Assembly: GCA_020052135.1 (NCBI GenBank)
Contig: JAGVPS010000048.1
Span: forward strand, 1-23,277
DNA: 23,277 nucleotides
Reading direction: 5' to 3'
From: Minisyncoccota bacterium
GTDB taxonomy: Bacteria; Patescibacteriota; Minisyncoccia; UBA6257; 1-14-0-10-40-38
Under the pieces are notes generated by a model. That model was not told the DNA's origin, ran no database searches, and was given only the letters and a program-made list of their open reading frames with translations. The number at the start of each line of letters is the position of its first letter. Position 1 is the stretch's first letter. Positions 1 through 6,941 of this stretch are shown in pieces. The position numbers and the translations under genes were made by a program.

Positions 1-59
1 AAAATTTCTTTGAAGTGAATGATGCGGCAGAACGCGAACCAGTGAAAGTGAAGTTCTAA
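1..59 (+). CDS. lemA: LemA family protein, C-terminal end (partial)
   Basis: Only the last 18 codons and a TAA stop (57-59) are in the window, in the frame beginning at base 3. They read NFFEVNDAAEREPVKVKF. LemA proteins commonly end in a phrase of this kind (FFEAEE.A...P.KV.F). LemA is a membrane-anchored, mostly helical protein with a short extracytoplasmic N-terminus, and lemA often lies directly upstream of htpX. Here htpX does follow on the same strand, one gene later. The call rests on a short tail plus gene context, so it is likely but not certain. Confidence 0.72.
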   Translation, partial: NFFEVNDAAEREPVKVKF

Positions 60-70
60 GATTGATTCTT

Positions 71-607
71 ATGTGGCAAAAAAGTTATTTTGGAATTTTA
101 TGGATTGTTGTTGTACTTCTGGTTTCATTCCTTTTTTCTTATCTACTTGCTAGTTCTTTAATGGTTGTGTCGTATTTTGAAGGAATTATCGGTGAATTAG
201 CTGACGGACCAATTCCTCTTATTACTTTTATTCTTTTTTGGGTGGTTATCATTGACGCTTTTCGTATTCGCAGAAAAGGTGTTTCCATTAATCCCTATCA
301 GGAAGTAGCTATCATTGCCATTTTCCCCTTCGTAACCTATCTTTTACTTTTTGTTGGTTTAATTATGTTTGGTTCTAACCCAGATGATAGTTTTGCAGAA
401 ATTTTTAACACCTTAGCATTTGTAGGATTGTATCCATTACCAATCGCTCTCTATCTGCGTAAAAGGAAAGGTATTTTTGATTTAACTGAAAGATTAACTC
501 ACTATAGTCGAGTACCAGATGGAATCTGGATATTTCTTTCTGTTATTTCCTTTTTTATAATCTCATTTAGTTTTATTTTTTCCCGGCTTTTGACAGGATA
601 TTGGTAA
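71..607 (+). CDS. AT-rich multi-pass membrane protein of unknown function
   Basis: A protein of 178 residues from ATG 71; a TTG at 62 in the same frame is an alternative start. Neither start has an SD sequence. The protein is very hydrophobic, with about five likely membrane segments near residues 6-30, 48-65, 77-98, 112-128 and 152-174. Short basic loops (RIRRKG, YLRKRKG) suggest cytoplasmic loops. No catalytic motif is visible and I do not recognise a family. It starts 11 bases after the lemA stop and lies between lemA and htpX, which are usually neighbours. Its codons are much richer in A and T than those of htpX, which suggests later acquisition or relaxed codon selection. Function unknown. 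Confidence 0.75.
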   Translation: MWQKSYFGILWIVVVLLVSFLFSYLLASSLMVVSYFEGIIGELADGPIPLITFILFWVVIIDAFRIRRKGVSINPYQEVAIIAIFPFVTYLLLFVGLIMFGSNPDDSFAEIFNTLAFVGLYPLPIALYLRKRKGIFDLTERLTHYSRVPDGIWIFLSVISFFIISFSFIFSRLLTGYW

Positions 608-685
608 AACAACTAATAGTTTTCTATTCCGTCACTATAATCATAATTTTCTTATCTTTTTTAGAACATTGAATCAATAGAAAAA

Positions 686-1603
686 ATGGCATCCTTATAT
701 ACCCAAAAATCCCGCAACATCACGAAGACGTGGATGCTTTTCACGTTCTTTTTTGTGATTGTTATTGCCATCGGGTGGATATTTAGCCAAGCGTATGGGG
801 ACCCTTCCATCCTCTATATCGCGGTTATTTTTAGCGTTTTTATGAACGTGCTCGCATATTGGTATTCGGATAAGATTGCGCTCGGGATGACGCACGCAAA
901 AGAGGTGACGCGTGAAAATGCGCGAGACCTCTACAGTATTGTTGAAAATCTATGTATTACGGCCGGGCTTCCCGTGCCGAAGATCTATATCATTGACGAG
1001 CCGGCACCAAATGCGTTTGCGACCGGCAGGAATCCCGAGCACGCCGTTATCGCGGTTACGACCGGCCTCCTCGCGCGCCTTGAGCGTTCAGAACTTGAGG
1101 GGGTCATCGCGCACGAGCTTTCGCACATTGGTAACCGCGACATGCTGATTTCAACAGCCGCCATCGTCCTCGTTGGATTCATTTCAATCCTTTCTGATTT
1201 TTTCATGCGTTCGCTTTGGTGGGGCGGGGGGCGGCGGCGTTCGAACAATAATTCAGGCGGAAGCCCAATCTTTCTTATACTTGCCATAGCGGCGGCAATT
1301 TTAGCACCCCTTGCCGCAACGCTCATGCGTCTCGCCATTTCGCGCAAGCGCGAATTTTTGGCAGATGTCTCTGGCGCACTCCTCACGCGTTATCCTGACG
1401 CGCTTGCATCCGCGCTCGAAAAAATTTCCCATGACCCAACTCCGCTCCGCGGTGCCTCGAATACGAACGCGCACTTGTGGTTTGATGACCCCTTCGACTA
1501 CGAGGGCGGTCCGAAAAAGAAAACCCCCTGGATGCATAAGCTTTTTATGTCACATCCACCGGTAGCAGAAAGAGTGAAGGCGTTGAAGGGGATTAAGGTT
1601 TAG
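686..1603 (+). CDS. htpX: HtpX-like M48 family membrane zinc metalloprotease
   Basis: A 305-residue protein, close to the usual HtpX length of about 290-300. Two N-terminal membrane segments (about residues 16-34 and 41-58) are followed by the zinc-binding helix HELSH at residues 143-147. A second hydrophobic pair lies near 155-215, interrupted by a Gly/Arg/Asn-rich linker. The motif REFLADVSGA supplies the third zinc-ligand glutamate typical of M48 proteases. HtpX degrades misfolded membrane proteins from the cytoplasmic side. The start at ATG 686 has no SD; a TATAAT lies at 636-641 in the 78-base gap upstream. The stop is TAG. The 3' end of the gene is part of a direct repeat described separately. 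Confidence 0.95.
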   Translation: MASLYTQKSRNITKTWMLFTFFFVIVIAIGWIFSQAYGDPSILYIAVIFSVFMNVLAYWYSDKIALGMTHAKEVTRENARDLYSIVENLCITAGLPVPKIYIIDEPAPNAFATGRNPEHAVIAVTTGLLARLERSELEGVIAHELSHIGNRDMLISTAAIVLVGFISILSDFFMRSLWWGGGRRRSNNNSGGSPIFLILAIAAAILAPLAATLMRLAISRKREFLADVSGALLTRYPDALASALEKISHDPTPLRGASNTNAHLWFDDPFDYEGGPKKKTPWMHKLFMSHPPVAERVKALKGIKV

Positions 1604-1657
1604 TATAATAAAACTGTTTACTTGCCCTGAGCATAGCCGAAGGGGGATTAAGGTTTA
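1587..1657. repeat. Direct repeat of the htpX 3' end flanking a small palindrome
   Basis: AGGGGATTAAGGTTTA occurs at 1587-1602, covering the last htpX codons and most of its stop, and again at 1642-1657. About 39 bases lie between the copies, ending in the hairpin-like CCCTGAGCATAGCCGAAGGG (1625-1644). Similar CCCTGAGC...GAAGGG palindromes are dispersed in many bacterial genomes (recalled, not searched). The arrangement resembles a small insertion with a target duplication, or slippage/recombination at the shared GAAGGG. Confidence 0.6.
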
Positions 1658-1690
1658 ATTTCGAAAGAGCGGGGAGTATACTATAGGGTA

Positions 1691-2278
1691 ATGGCAGAAA
1701 TATTTTTGAAGGCGGAAAAAATAACCGTTTCGGATAAGATTCTTGCCGCAACGGTATTGAAGCTTTTTCCACGAAGAGTAACTCCGAACCAGCTCACTAT
1801 TTTTCGTTTTTTCACCGTCCCCTTCGTACTCCTCCTTTTGTTTTTAGGAAAATATGAGTGGGGTACGGTGCTTTTCACAATCTCAGCGTTTACGGATGCC
1901 CTAGATGGCGCGATGGCGCGTACGCGAAACCAGATCACTGAGTGGGGTAAGATCTACGATCCGCTTGCGGACAAACTCCTCATCGTGCTTACCGCGCTCT
2001 TTTTAATTCCTCAGCATCTGGGCTTTCCAATTATATTTGCACTGCTCTCCACGGAGATGCTTTTGATTGGCGCTGCTTATTATTTGAAGAATAAGGGCAA
2101 AAAAGATATTCAGGCGAATATATGGGGGAAAATTAAAATGATTCTGCAATCATTCGGCGTAGGTTTTTTGTTTCTTTTCGCGATCTTAAGTACTCCGTGG
2201 CTTTTGGCAATTGCGGCAATACTCTTATATGCTTCGATTTTGTTTGCGGTGATCAGCCTGGTGACCTATGGGATCTAG
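1691..2278 (+). CDS. CDP-alcohol phosphatidyltransferase (PgsA-like)
   Basis: A 195-residue integral membrane enzyme. The complete family signature D-x2-DG-x2-AR-x8-G-x3-D-x3-D is present: D69, D72-G73, A76-R77, G86, D90 and D94. These aspartates bind the metal and CDP-alcohol. The protein length and four to five membrane helices fit a phosphatidylglycerophosphate synthase-like enzyme, which transfers a phosphatidyl group from CDP-diacylglycerol to an alcohol. The exact acceptor cannot be told from sequence, so no symbol is given. TATACT at 1677-1682 ends only 8 bases before the ATG and there is no SD, so the mRNA may be almost leaderless. The 3' end overlaps the convergent pyrD by 26 bases. 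Confidence 0.9.
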   Translation: MAEIFLKAEKITVSDKILAATVLKLFPRRVTPNQLTIFRFFTVPFVLLLLFLGKYEWGTVLFTISAFTDALDGAMARTRNQITEWGKIYDPLADKLLIVLTALFLIPQHLGFPIIFALLSTEMLLIGAAYYLKNKGKKDIQANIWGKIKMILQSFGVGFLFLFAILSTPWLLAIAAILLYASILFAVISLVTYGI

Positions 2279-3341
2279 TAGCTAGAAATCGAGCAATTCC
2301 TCTATTTATCTCTCCAGCCAGTTGCGGCCCTTCATAAATCATTCCCGTTATAAACTGAATCAGATCTGCCCCTAAACTGAATCTCTCCATCGCATCAGTT
2401 GCCGAGAAAATACCGCCACAGCTGATGATCGCCACATCCGCGCCAAACGTATCCCGCGTATGCTTCACCATCCGTTTCGAATTTTCGGCAGTGGGCGCTC
2501 CGCTGAAATTACCCGGTATGTCCCGTAATTCAGCAACCTCTTCTTTTTCAAGTGCTGAATTATTTCTATTTTTAATAAGATTGGAGAAAATAAAACCGCG
2601 AATACCATGCCCAAGCGCTACGCGCACGAGCGCATCGCTTTCTTCAAGAGCTATTTCGCTGGGCATTTTTACAAATATCGGTTGTGTGATGCCAAGGGAG
2701 CCGATAGCTCGAACAAGTTCTTGAAAATTTTTTAGAGTGGAAAAAGATTCTGTCATAGCTATATTGGGACAGCTAATATTTAATTCGAAGTACTTAACAT
2801 ACTGCCTGTCTTTAAACAGGTTAAAAGTCTTTAGATAGTCATCAATAGCTTTGCTCGTGGTGTTTACCTCCGGCACATTGGAGCCCCCTACGCTTATGCC
2901 GATCATGTGCCTACTCAATTTTTTCCCGTCTAAACGCCGGGCAATTATTTCTGCTCCATCAGATTTAAACCCTTTATTTACCAATAACGATTTTGACTTG
3001 GGGAGCCGGGCAAGGCGCGGCGGTTTATTCCCCTCATATTTTTGCGCGGTAACGGTGCCAATGGTATTGAAGCCAAACCCAACATGCTTCATAACTTTTG
3101 CTAAATGGCCGTTGTAATCGAAACCAGCAGCCAGTCCAACTGGATTTTCGAACTCCAAACCCAAAACAGTTTTCCTTAAAATCGTATTCTGATAAGCGAA
3201 TAAACGATTCAATAACCACTCCTGATTTTCCAAACGTTCACCAATCTTTGTCGTTTTGTCGTGGACAGTTTCAGGATCACATCGAAAAAGCACTGGCTTT
3301 ATAAGATTTTTATATACAACGCCGGCTATTGTGTGGGCCAT
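2253..3341 (-). CDS. pyrD: Dihydroorotate dehydrogenase, class 2-like with a class 1-like catalytic Cys
   Basis: A 362-residue FMN enzyme oxidising dihydroorotate to orotate in pyrimidine synthesis. The N-terminal helical extension (about residues 8-50, with LIKPVLFRCDPETVHD) and the AAGFDYNG loop (71-78) are typical of class 2 membrane-associated, quinone-linked enzymes. The active-site loop reads NISCPN with Cys191, whereas class 2 enzymes normally have Ser (NVSSPN) and class 1 enzymes have Cys. The Lys usual in AAGFDKNG is Tyr here. The electron acceptor is therefore uncertain. The start ATG (3341) lies 34 bases beyond the 3' end of the upstream tRNA-Ser on the same strand, so the two may be co-transcribed. 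There is no SD. The stop is TGA, inside the end of the convergent phosphatidyltransferase gene. Confidence 0.92.
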   Translation of the reverse strand: MAHTIAGVVYKNLIKPVLFRCDPETVHDKTTKIGERLENQEWLLNRLFAYQNTILRKTVLGLEFENPVGLAAGFDYNGHLAKVMKHVGFGFNTIGTVTAQKYEGNKPPRLARLPKSKSLLVNKGFKSDGAEIIARRLDGKKLSRHMIGISVGGSNVPEVNTTSKAIDDYLKTFNLFKDRQYVKYFELNISCPNIAMTESFSTLKNFQELVRAIGSLGITQPIFVKMPSEIALEESDALVRVALGHGIRGFIFSNLIKNRNNSALEKEEVAELRDIPGNFSGAPTAENSKRMVKHTRDTFGADVAIISCGGIFSATDAMERFSLGADLIQFITGMIYEGPQLAGEINRGIARFLATRSHRSPG

Positions 3342-3374
3342 ATTTTTGGTTCTGAAACCCTTTTCGAAAAATTG

Positions 3375-3461
3375 CGGAGGCGGAGAGATTCGAACTCTCG
3401 ATACCCGTTAAGGTATGCCATCTTTCCAAGATGGTGCACTAGACCACTATGCGACGCCTCC
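3375..3461 (-). tRNA. tRNA-Ser (anticodon GGA)
   Basis: On the minus strand an 87-nt type II tRNA folds fully. The acceptor stem is GGAGGCG/CGCCTCC and the D arm stem GCAT/GTGC. The anticodon stem is CCATC/GATGG with loop TTGGAAA; anticodon GGA is at plus positions 3425-3427. The long variable arm is ACC/GGGT around TTAAC, and the T arm is GAGAG-TTCGAAT-CTCTC. The long variable arm and GGA anticodon identify serine (UCC/UCU codons). The base after the discriminator G begins CAA, so the CCA end is not encoded and must be added by CCA transferase. Confidence 0.97.
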
Positions 3462-3472
3462 CTAATATGTGG

Positions 3473-3501
3473 AGTATAATGTGGAAAATATCCAAAAGCA
3501 A
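3473..3501 (-). promoter_or_regulatory. Promoter for tRNA-Ser
   Basis: On the minus strand TTGCTT (plus 3496-3501) and TATACT (plus 3473-3478) are separated by 17 bases. The expected start is about 5 bases before the tRNA 5' end. The -10 overlaps a plus-strand TATAAT (3475-3480) that could serve the NUDIX gene. Confidence 0.6.
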
Positions 3502-3509
3502 TTTGATAT

Positions 3510-3977
3510 ATGAAAAGAATCAGAGCCGTTGCAATCACTATTAAAAACGATGAACTATTGGTTATGTTTCGGCGAGAAGGCGAGCATGAGTATTTTGTTT
3601 TCCCCGGCGGAAGAGTTGAAGAAGATGAATCAATTAAGGACGCGGTTTTGCGTGAAATAAAAGAAGAAACTTCCATAGATGTTTCCATAGAAAAACTTCT
3701 TTACCACCAACTCTACGACGATGATACGGAGCACTATTTTTACCTGTGTCATTTTATGCAAGGAGAGCCTAAGCTTGACGATGCGAGCAATGAAAAGGCA
3801 GAAAACTCGGAACATAATTTTTATGACCCACGTTGGGTCAAGTTCAATACGGTAGATAAACTTTTGCTGTATCCTTTAGAAATACGAGATCTGTTAATTG
3901 AGGATTATAAAAACAATTTTATAAATTGTCCTAAGATTATGCATATTAAAATGGCTGAATTACGACATGCGCTATAA
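3510..3977 (+). CDS. NUDIX hydrolase
   Basis: A 155-residue protein with a NUDIX box at about residues 33-55: G-x5-E-x7-REIKEETSI, matching GX5EX7REUXEEXGU except that Ser replaces the late Gly. The REIKEE core binds Mg2+ for hydrolysis of a nucleoside diphosphate linked to another group X. The region before the box (FVFPGG) is also typical. The substrate cannot be predicted; roles range from cleaning damaged nucleotides to sugar-nucleotide turnover. The gene starts 48 bases upstream of, and divergent from, the tRNA-Ser gene, without an SD. Its stop codon lies inside a TATAAT that probably drives the next gene. With the MBL and DNPH1-like genes downstream it forms a small hydrolase cluster. 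Confidence 0.92.
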   Translation: MKRIRAVAITIKNDELLVMFRREGEHEYFVFPGGRVEEDESIKDAVLREIKEETSIDVSIEKLLYHQLYDDDTEHYFYLCHFMQGEPKLDDASNEKAENSEHNFYDPRWVKFNTVDKLLLYPLEIRDLLIEDYKNNFINCPKIMHIKMAELRHAL

Positions 3978-3978
3978 T
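3973..3978 (+). promoter_or_regulatory. -10 element directly upstream of the MBL-fold gene
   Basis: A consensus TATAAT overlaps the NUDIX stop codon and ends 8 bases before ATG 3987. Transcription from it would start at or within a base or two of the start codon, giving a leaderless or nearly leaderless mRNA. No convincing -35 is visible. Confidence 0.45.
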
Positions 3979-3986
3979 ATAAAAAT

Positions 3987-4622
3987 ATGAAAATCACTAA
4001 ATTTGGGCATTCGTGCATGTTGGTTCAAGAAGGGGATTTGAGAATTTTGATTGATCCGGGGAATTATTCGACAGAACAAGAGAAAGCAAAAAATATTGAC
4101 GTGATTCTCATATCGCATGAACACGCAGATCATTTAGATATCCCTTCTTTTAAAACTCTTATAGCAAATAATTCACATGCAAAAATATATTCCAATCCGA
4201 GCGTAGTTGCATTGCTTGGAAAAGAGGGGATTAACGCAGAAACAGTTGAAGCGGGTAAAACAATAACTGAAAAAGGAGTAGCAATTGAGGTGTTCGGCAG
4301 AGATCATGCGATTATGCATTCCTCGATTCCGCCTGTCCGAAATGTCGGTTATTTTATTGCAGGTCGCTTATTTTATCCTGGCGACGTGTTCACGCTTCCT
4401 GGAAAGTCAGTTGAAATTTTAGCGCTTCCTATTACTGCGCCATGGAGTAAAATCGGAGAGGTGGTTGATTACGCACTAGCGGTTCATCCGAAACTTTGCT
4501 TTCCCGTACACGATGGGAATTTGAAAAATACCGGAGCGACCTATCGCACACCTACTCAAATTTTAGAGCCCCAAGGAATCAAATTTACCGTTCTCGAGCT
4601 CGGAAAAGAATACGAGTTTTAA
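3987..4622 (+). CDS. MBL-fold metallo-hydrolase (UlaG-like)
   Basis: A 211-residue metallo-beta-lactamase-fold protein. The metal motif HEHADHLD lies at residues 44-51, within ISHEHADHLD. Further ligands are the Asp in YPGDVF (about residue 132) and the His in FPVHDGN (about 173). The opening FGHSCMLV and IDPG are characteristic of the UlaG/YtkL-like branch of small MBL hydrolases. Known relatives hydrolyse lactones or phosphoesters, but the substrate here is unknown. It follows the NUDIX gene by 9 bases and is followed after 3 bases by the DNPH1-like gene, consistent with an operon. It has no SD. Confidence 0.9.
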   Translation: MKITKFGHSCMLVQEGDLRILIDPGNYSTEQEKAKNIDVILISHEHADHLDIPSFKTLIANNSHAKIYSNPSVVALLGKEGINAETVEAGKTITEKGVAIEVFGRDHAIMHSSIPPVRNVGYFIAGRLFYPGDVFTLPGKSVEILALPITAPWSKIGEVVDYALAVHPKLCFPVHDGNLKNTGATYRTPTQILEPQGIKFTVLELGKEYEF

Positions 4623-4625
4623 AAT

Positions 4626-5036
4626 ATGCAAATATATTTTGCGGGATCCATACGCGGCGGACGAAATGATCAGGAAATATATTCCGCTATAATTAACCTA
4701 CTCAAAAAGTACGGTTTGGTTTTAACGGAGCATATTGGTGATCGTAAGTTGTTTGTAACGGGGGAAGCCCGAGACAACCGAGAGATCTATGATCGTGACA
4801 TGCAGTGGATAGAAGTTGCGGATGTTGTCGTGGCTGAAGTTACCAATCCCAGTCTTGGAGTTGGTTATGAAATAGGAAAAGCGGAGTGTAGAAAGCCGAT
4901 CTTATGCCTTTTCCGTGAGCAAGAGGGCAAGAAACTCTCTGCCATGATTTCAGGAAATAAAAATTTAACCCTTAGAGAATATAAAACAACGATTGATATT
5001 GGAAGAATTTTAGAAGAATTTTTCAGTAGATTTTAG
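4626..5036 (+). CDS. DNPH1-like 2'-deoxynucleoside 5'-phosphate N-hydrolase (nucleoside deoxyribosyltransferase fold)
   Basis: A 136-residue protein beginning IYFAGSIRGGR, the nucleotide-binding opening of DNPH1/Rcl, which cleaves the glycosidic bond of deoxynucleoside monophosphates. The segment DRDMQWIEVADVVVAEVTNPSLGVGYEIG (residues about 59-87, quoted in pieces: DRDMQWIE, ADVVVAEV, GVGYEIG) contains the Asp and Glu expected in this fold; the Glu of GYEIG is the usual catalytic nucleophile. Family length is about 140-170 residues. The neighbouring NUDIX hydrolase suggests a role in clearing modified or damaged nucleotides; this is inference. It lies 3 bases after the MBL-fold gene with no SD, so it is probably co-transcribed. 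Confidence 0.85.
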   Translation: MQIYFAGSIRGGRNDQEIYSAIINLLKKYGLVLTEHIGDRKLFVTGEARDNREIYDRDMQWIEVADVVVAEVTNPSLGVGYEIGKAECRKPILCLFREQEGKKLSAMISGNKNLTLREYKTTIDIGRILEEFFSRF

Positions 5037-5051
5037 TTCAATTATTCTAAT

Positions 5052-5080
5052 TAAAAAAAGACCAACCAAAACGGCCGGTC
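5052..5080 (-). terminator. Rho-independent terminator of the nucleotidyltransferase gene
   Basis: On the minus strand the stem GACCGGCC/GGTTGGTC (8 pairs, two G-U) closes the loop GTTTT and is followed by seven Ts. The stem starts at the base directly after the gene's TGA stop. Confidence 0.88.
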
Positions 5081-5593
5081 TCATAGGGATTGTCCCTCTC
5101 GAGAGGGGAGGGGTTGCGCATCGCGGGCGACATTATTCCAAAACTCACGATCACCCTGTGGAAAACCGCGTTCAAGATTGCTGATTTGTTCGCGCCAACG
5201 TAGCGGTACGAGGAAGAGGTCAATAGGCGGCGGTTGCTGAAACTTTGCTTGCAAGTAAGCCCGAGCTTCGTCAATGCAGTGAGCAAAGCCATCTCCGAGA
5301 ATTTCTATGGTCGCCTGTTCACGAGGTTCTCTAATTGGTGAAACTTCGGGAGCCCACTCTTCAATACTGGCTAGCACATCAGAAAGATAAATCGCTCGTC
5401 GAATATGTTCTGTAGCCCGAGCCATGAAGCTTTGAGCGGTTTCATCGTCAACAACAAGGAGGATGTCTAAGTCGTTTCCTGAACCTGTGCGCGCGACACT
5501 CCCGAATATCTCAACTCCTCGTATACCGGGGTTCTGTTTCAATATGGCGGTGATTCTGAGAACATCGTAGAGGGTGGCCTTTGGATGGTTCAT
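5081..5593 (-). CDS. Nucleotidyltransferase domain protein (Pol-beta superfamily)
   Basis: A 170-residue protein starting at ATG 5593, chosen because a strong SD (AAGGGGAG) precedes it with good spacing; the reading frame is open further upstream. The motif FGSVARTGSGNDLDILL carries the GS of the nucleotidyltransferase helix and the DxD metal pair (about residues 29-45). The third carboxylate is probably the Asp in PPIDLFLVP near residue 127. Proteins of this type transfer NMP to a protein, RNA or small molecule, and the MNT subgroup pairs with HEPN toxins; no HEPN gene adjoins it here. The C-terminal SREGQSL is encoded by a CCCTCTCGAGAGGG palindrome, suggesting a repeat altered the end. It is transcribed divergently from the 5727 gene, with its own promoter and terminator. 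Confidence 0.85.
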   Translation of the reverse strand: MNHPKATLYDVLRITAILKQNPGIRGVEIFGSVARTGSGNDLDILLVVDDETAQSFMARATEHIRRAIYLSDVLASIEEWAPEVSPIREPREQATIEILGDGFAHCIDEARAYLQAKFQQPPPIDLFLVPLRWREQISNLERGFPQGDREFWNNVARDAQPLPSREGQSL

Positions 5594-5632
5594 GACAAAC
5601 TCCCCTTGAGTAGTTGCGGTTGTTCTATCGAA

Positions 5633-5662
5633 ACTATAGCAAAAAAAAGACTGAAAAATCAA
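5633..5662 (-). promoter_or_regulatory. Promoter of the nucleotidyltransferase gene
   Basis: On the minus strand TTGATT (plus 5657-5662), an 18-base spacer and TATAGT (plus 5633-5638) lie 40 bases before the start codon, leaving room for a short leader with the SD. Confidence 0.65.
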
Positions 5663-5726
5663 GAATATGAGTAACAAGCTTTTATCGCGAATCCTTTTGA
5701 ACCAGTGCTGAGTTATATACGTATAT

Positions 5727-6035
5727 ATGAACAAAAATCCATTTCTAAACGCGGTGTTCGCGGTGATGTATATTATGTTAGTCGCATCGGTTATGTATTA
5801 CGGACTAGAAACAGTTGCTCCTGCGGACACAATTATTATGCCCATAGCCATGATCTCGCTCTTTACGCTTTCAGCCGCGGTGATGGGATATCTGTTTCTT
5901 TATGGACCAATCCAACTCTATCTTGAAGGGGATAAAAAAGGGGCGATGAATCTTTTTTTAAAAACGGTTTTTGTGTTTGCCATTATCACTATTTTTATAT
6001 TTTCTCTGCTTTTCTTGGGAAACATATACCGCTAG
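5727..6035 (+). CDS. Small membrane protein of unknown function
   Basis: A 102-residue protein with three likely membrane helices near residues 9-27, 36-60 and 80-99, joined by a short charged loop (EGDKKGAMN). No enzymatic motif is visible. Proteins of this shape are frequent and uncharacterised in CPR genomes. The ATG follows a TATATA (5714-5719) by 7 bases and lacks an SD, so the transcript may be close to leaderless. It is divergent from the nucleotidyltransferase gene. Confidence 0.75.
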   Translation: MNKNPFLNAVFAVMYIMLVASVMYYGLETVAPADTIIMPIAMISLFTLSAAVMGYLFLYGPIQLYLEGDKKGAMNLFLKTVFVFAIITIFIFSLLFLGNIYR

Positions 6036-6104
6036 GTTTTGCTTTTCAGATTTGTTTTAGGTACTCTACTATACAGCACAGGTACTCTTTTGGAGGGATC
6101 GGTT

Positions 6105-6446
6105 ATGGCGAATGGCGATGAGTATCGTCAAGCTGACGATTTTTTTGAGGCGCTTCAGAGGTGGCGCTTCGAGCAGGGAAAGCCAGCGTTTCCCAAAGAA
6201 ACAAAGACCCCGATTGTCACGAGACTGGGCGAATGGGTTTTCCTTTACCCAATTTCCAGAAAGTCCGTGCGATCTGAGAGGCCTACCCACATCGTAGCCG
6301 CGACAAGCATTGTTACGCGGCTTATGCGCGAATGCGGTGCGTTTCGGATTGATTTTGAAACGCAGACCAAGCTTGGCGCGCTTCTGGCGCATGAGTGTGT
6401 AGTTCGTAACATAACCGCCGAAGCTTTAACGGTATCCGCACGGTGA
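6105..6446 (+). CDS. Hypothetical soluble protein, single-gene unit
   Basis: A 113-residue protein starting at ATG 6105, preferred over an in-frame ATG at 6039 because GGAGGG lies at 6092-6097 with correct spacing. The sequence is soluble and mixed alpha/beta in appearance, with one hydrophobic strand (EWVFLYPI) and two later helices (THIVAATSIVTRLMREC; TKLGALLAHECVV). I recognise no family. The TGA stop lies inside the stem of a strong terminator, so the gene is probably a monocistronic unit. A promoter is likely in 6039-6075 (TTGCTT at 6039 with TACTCT after 17 bases, or TATACA near 6070), but the exact boxes are ambiguous. Confidence 0.7.
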   Translation: MANGDEYRQADDFFEALQRWRFEQGKPAFPKETKTPIVTRLGEWVFLYPISRKSVRSERPTHIVAATSIVTRLMRECGAFRIDFETQTKLGALLAHECVVRNITAEALTVSAR

Positions 6447-6466
6447 GCAATGCTCACCGTTTTTTT
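6440..6466 (+). terminator. Rho-independent terminator of the 6105 gene
   Basis: ACGGTGAGC, loop AAT, GCTCACCGT: nine perfect pairs, then a run of Ts (6460-6466). The gene's TGA stop lies within the left arm. Confidence 0.93.
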
Positions 6467-6504
6467 ATGAAAAAAATCCGCGCGCGGAGAGCGAGCGGAG
6501 GCGA

Positions 6505-6846
6505 TCAGGCAATGACGCGATGACTCGTGGCGGTGGCTCGGGAAGCGACGAGGGTAAAGAAACAGGGAATGTCGAGATTATCACTTGGATGCTTCAGGAT
6601 GAGTCCTCTCTCGCACATTCCATTCAGGAGATTAGCGAGCTCGTCGTGGTCATTCATGGCGAGTTTGCCATTTGCGTCGAGCACCATGAAGAGGTCGTGC
6701 GCCATCATGGAGCTTTTCGTAAGCGCTCTGCAGATCGCGCGCTCGCGATCCATGCGGAGCAATCGCTGGCGCGCCAGATGGTTCACCACAAGCGGGATCA
6801 CCACAGCGACCAGTAGGGTCAGCAACAAAGGTAGGGGCAGACTCAT
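6505..6846 (-). CDS. Membrane-anchored small protein with a possible winged-helix domain
   Basis: A 113-residue protein. One N-terminal membrane helix (residues 5-22) is followed by the basic stretch ARQRLLRMDRER, placing the rest in the cytoplasm. The soluble part reads as helix (AICRALTKSSMMAHDLFMVL), linker, helix (HDELANLLNGMCERGLI) and a short strand pair ending CFFTLVASR. That layout fits a degenerate winged helix but is not diagnostic. The start at ATG 6846 has the SD GGAGAGG, and a TTGACG-18-TAGAGT promoter lies upstream. The 7169-7528 gene nearby, on the same strand, has the same architecture; the two may be distant paralogues. Function unknown. Confidence 0.7.
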   Translation of the reverse strand: MSLPLPLLLTLLVAVVIPLVVNHLARQRLLRMDRERAICRALTKSSMMAHDLFMVLDANGKLAMNDHDELANLLNGMCERGLILKHPSDNLDIPCFFTLVASRATATSHRVIA

Positions 6847-6885
6847 GTTTTCCTCTCCGGAAACGCGGGGTAAGGTGCCACTTTT

Positions 6886-6915
6886 ACTCTACGCCCGCGA
6901 CGTGTGAGGCGTCAA
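6886..6915 (-). promoter_or_regulatory. Promoter of the 6505-6846 gene
   Basis: Minus strand: TTGACG (plus 6910-6915), 18-base spacer, TAGAGT (plus 6886-6891), 40 bases before the ATG. Confidence 0.6.
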
Positions 6916-6941
6916 ATGGCGCTCTCGCGTATCTTGTTAGA

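Noticed and set aside
5593..5734. Longer nucleotidyltransferase with a hydrophobic N-terminus
   Set aside because: The upstream part contains the promoter boxes (TTGATT, TATAGT) and the SD for ATG 5593, so it is non-coding.
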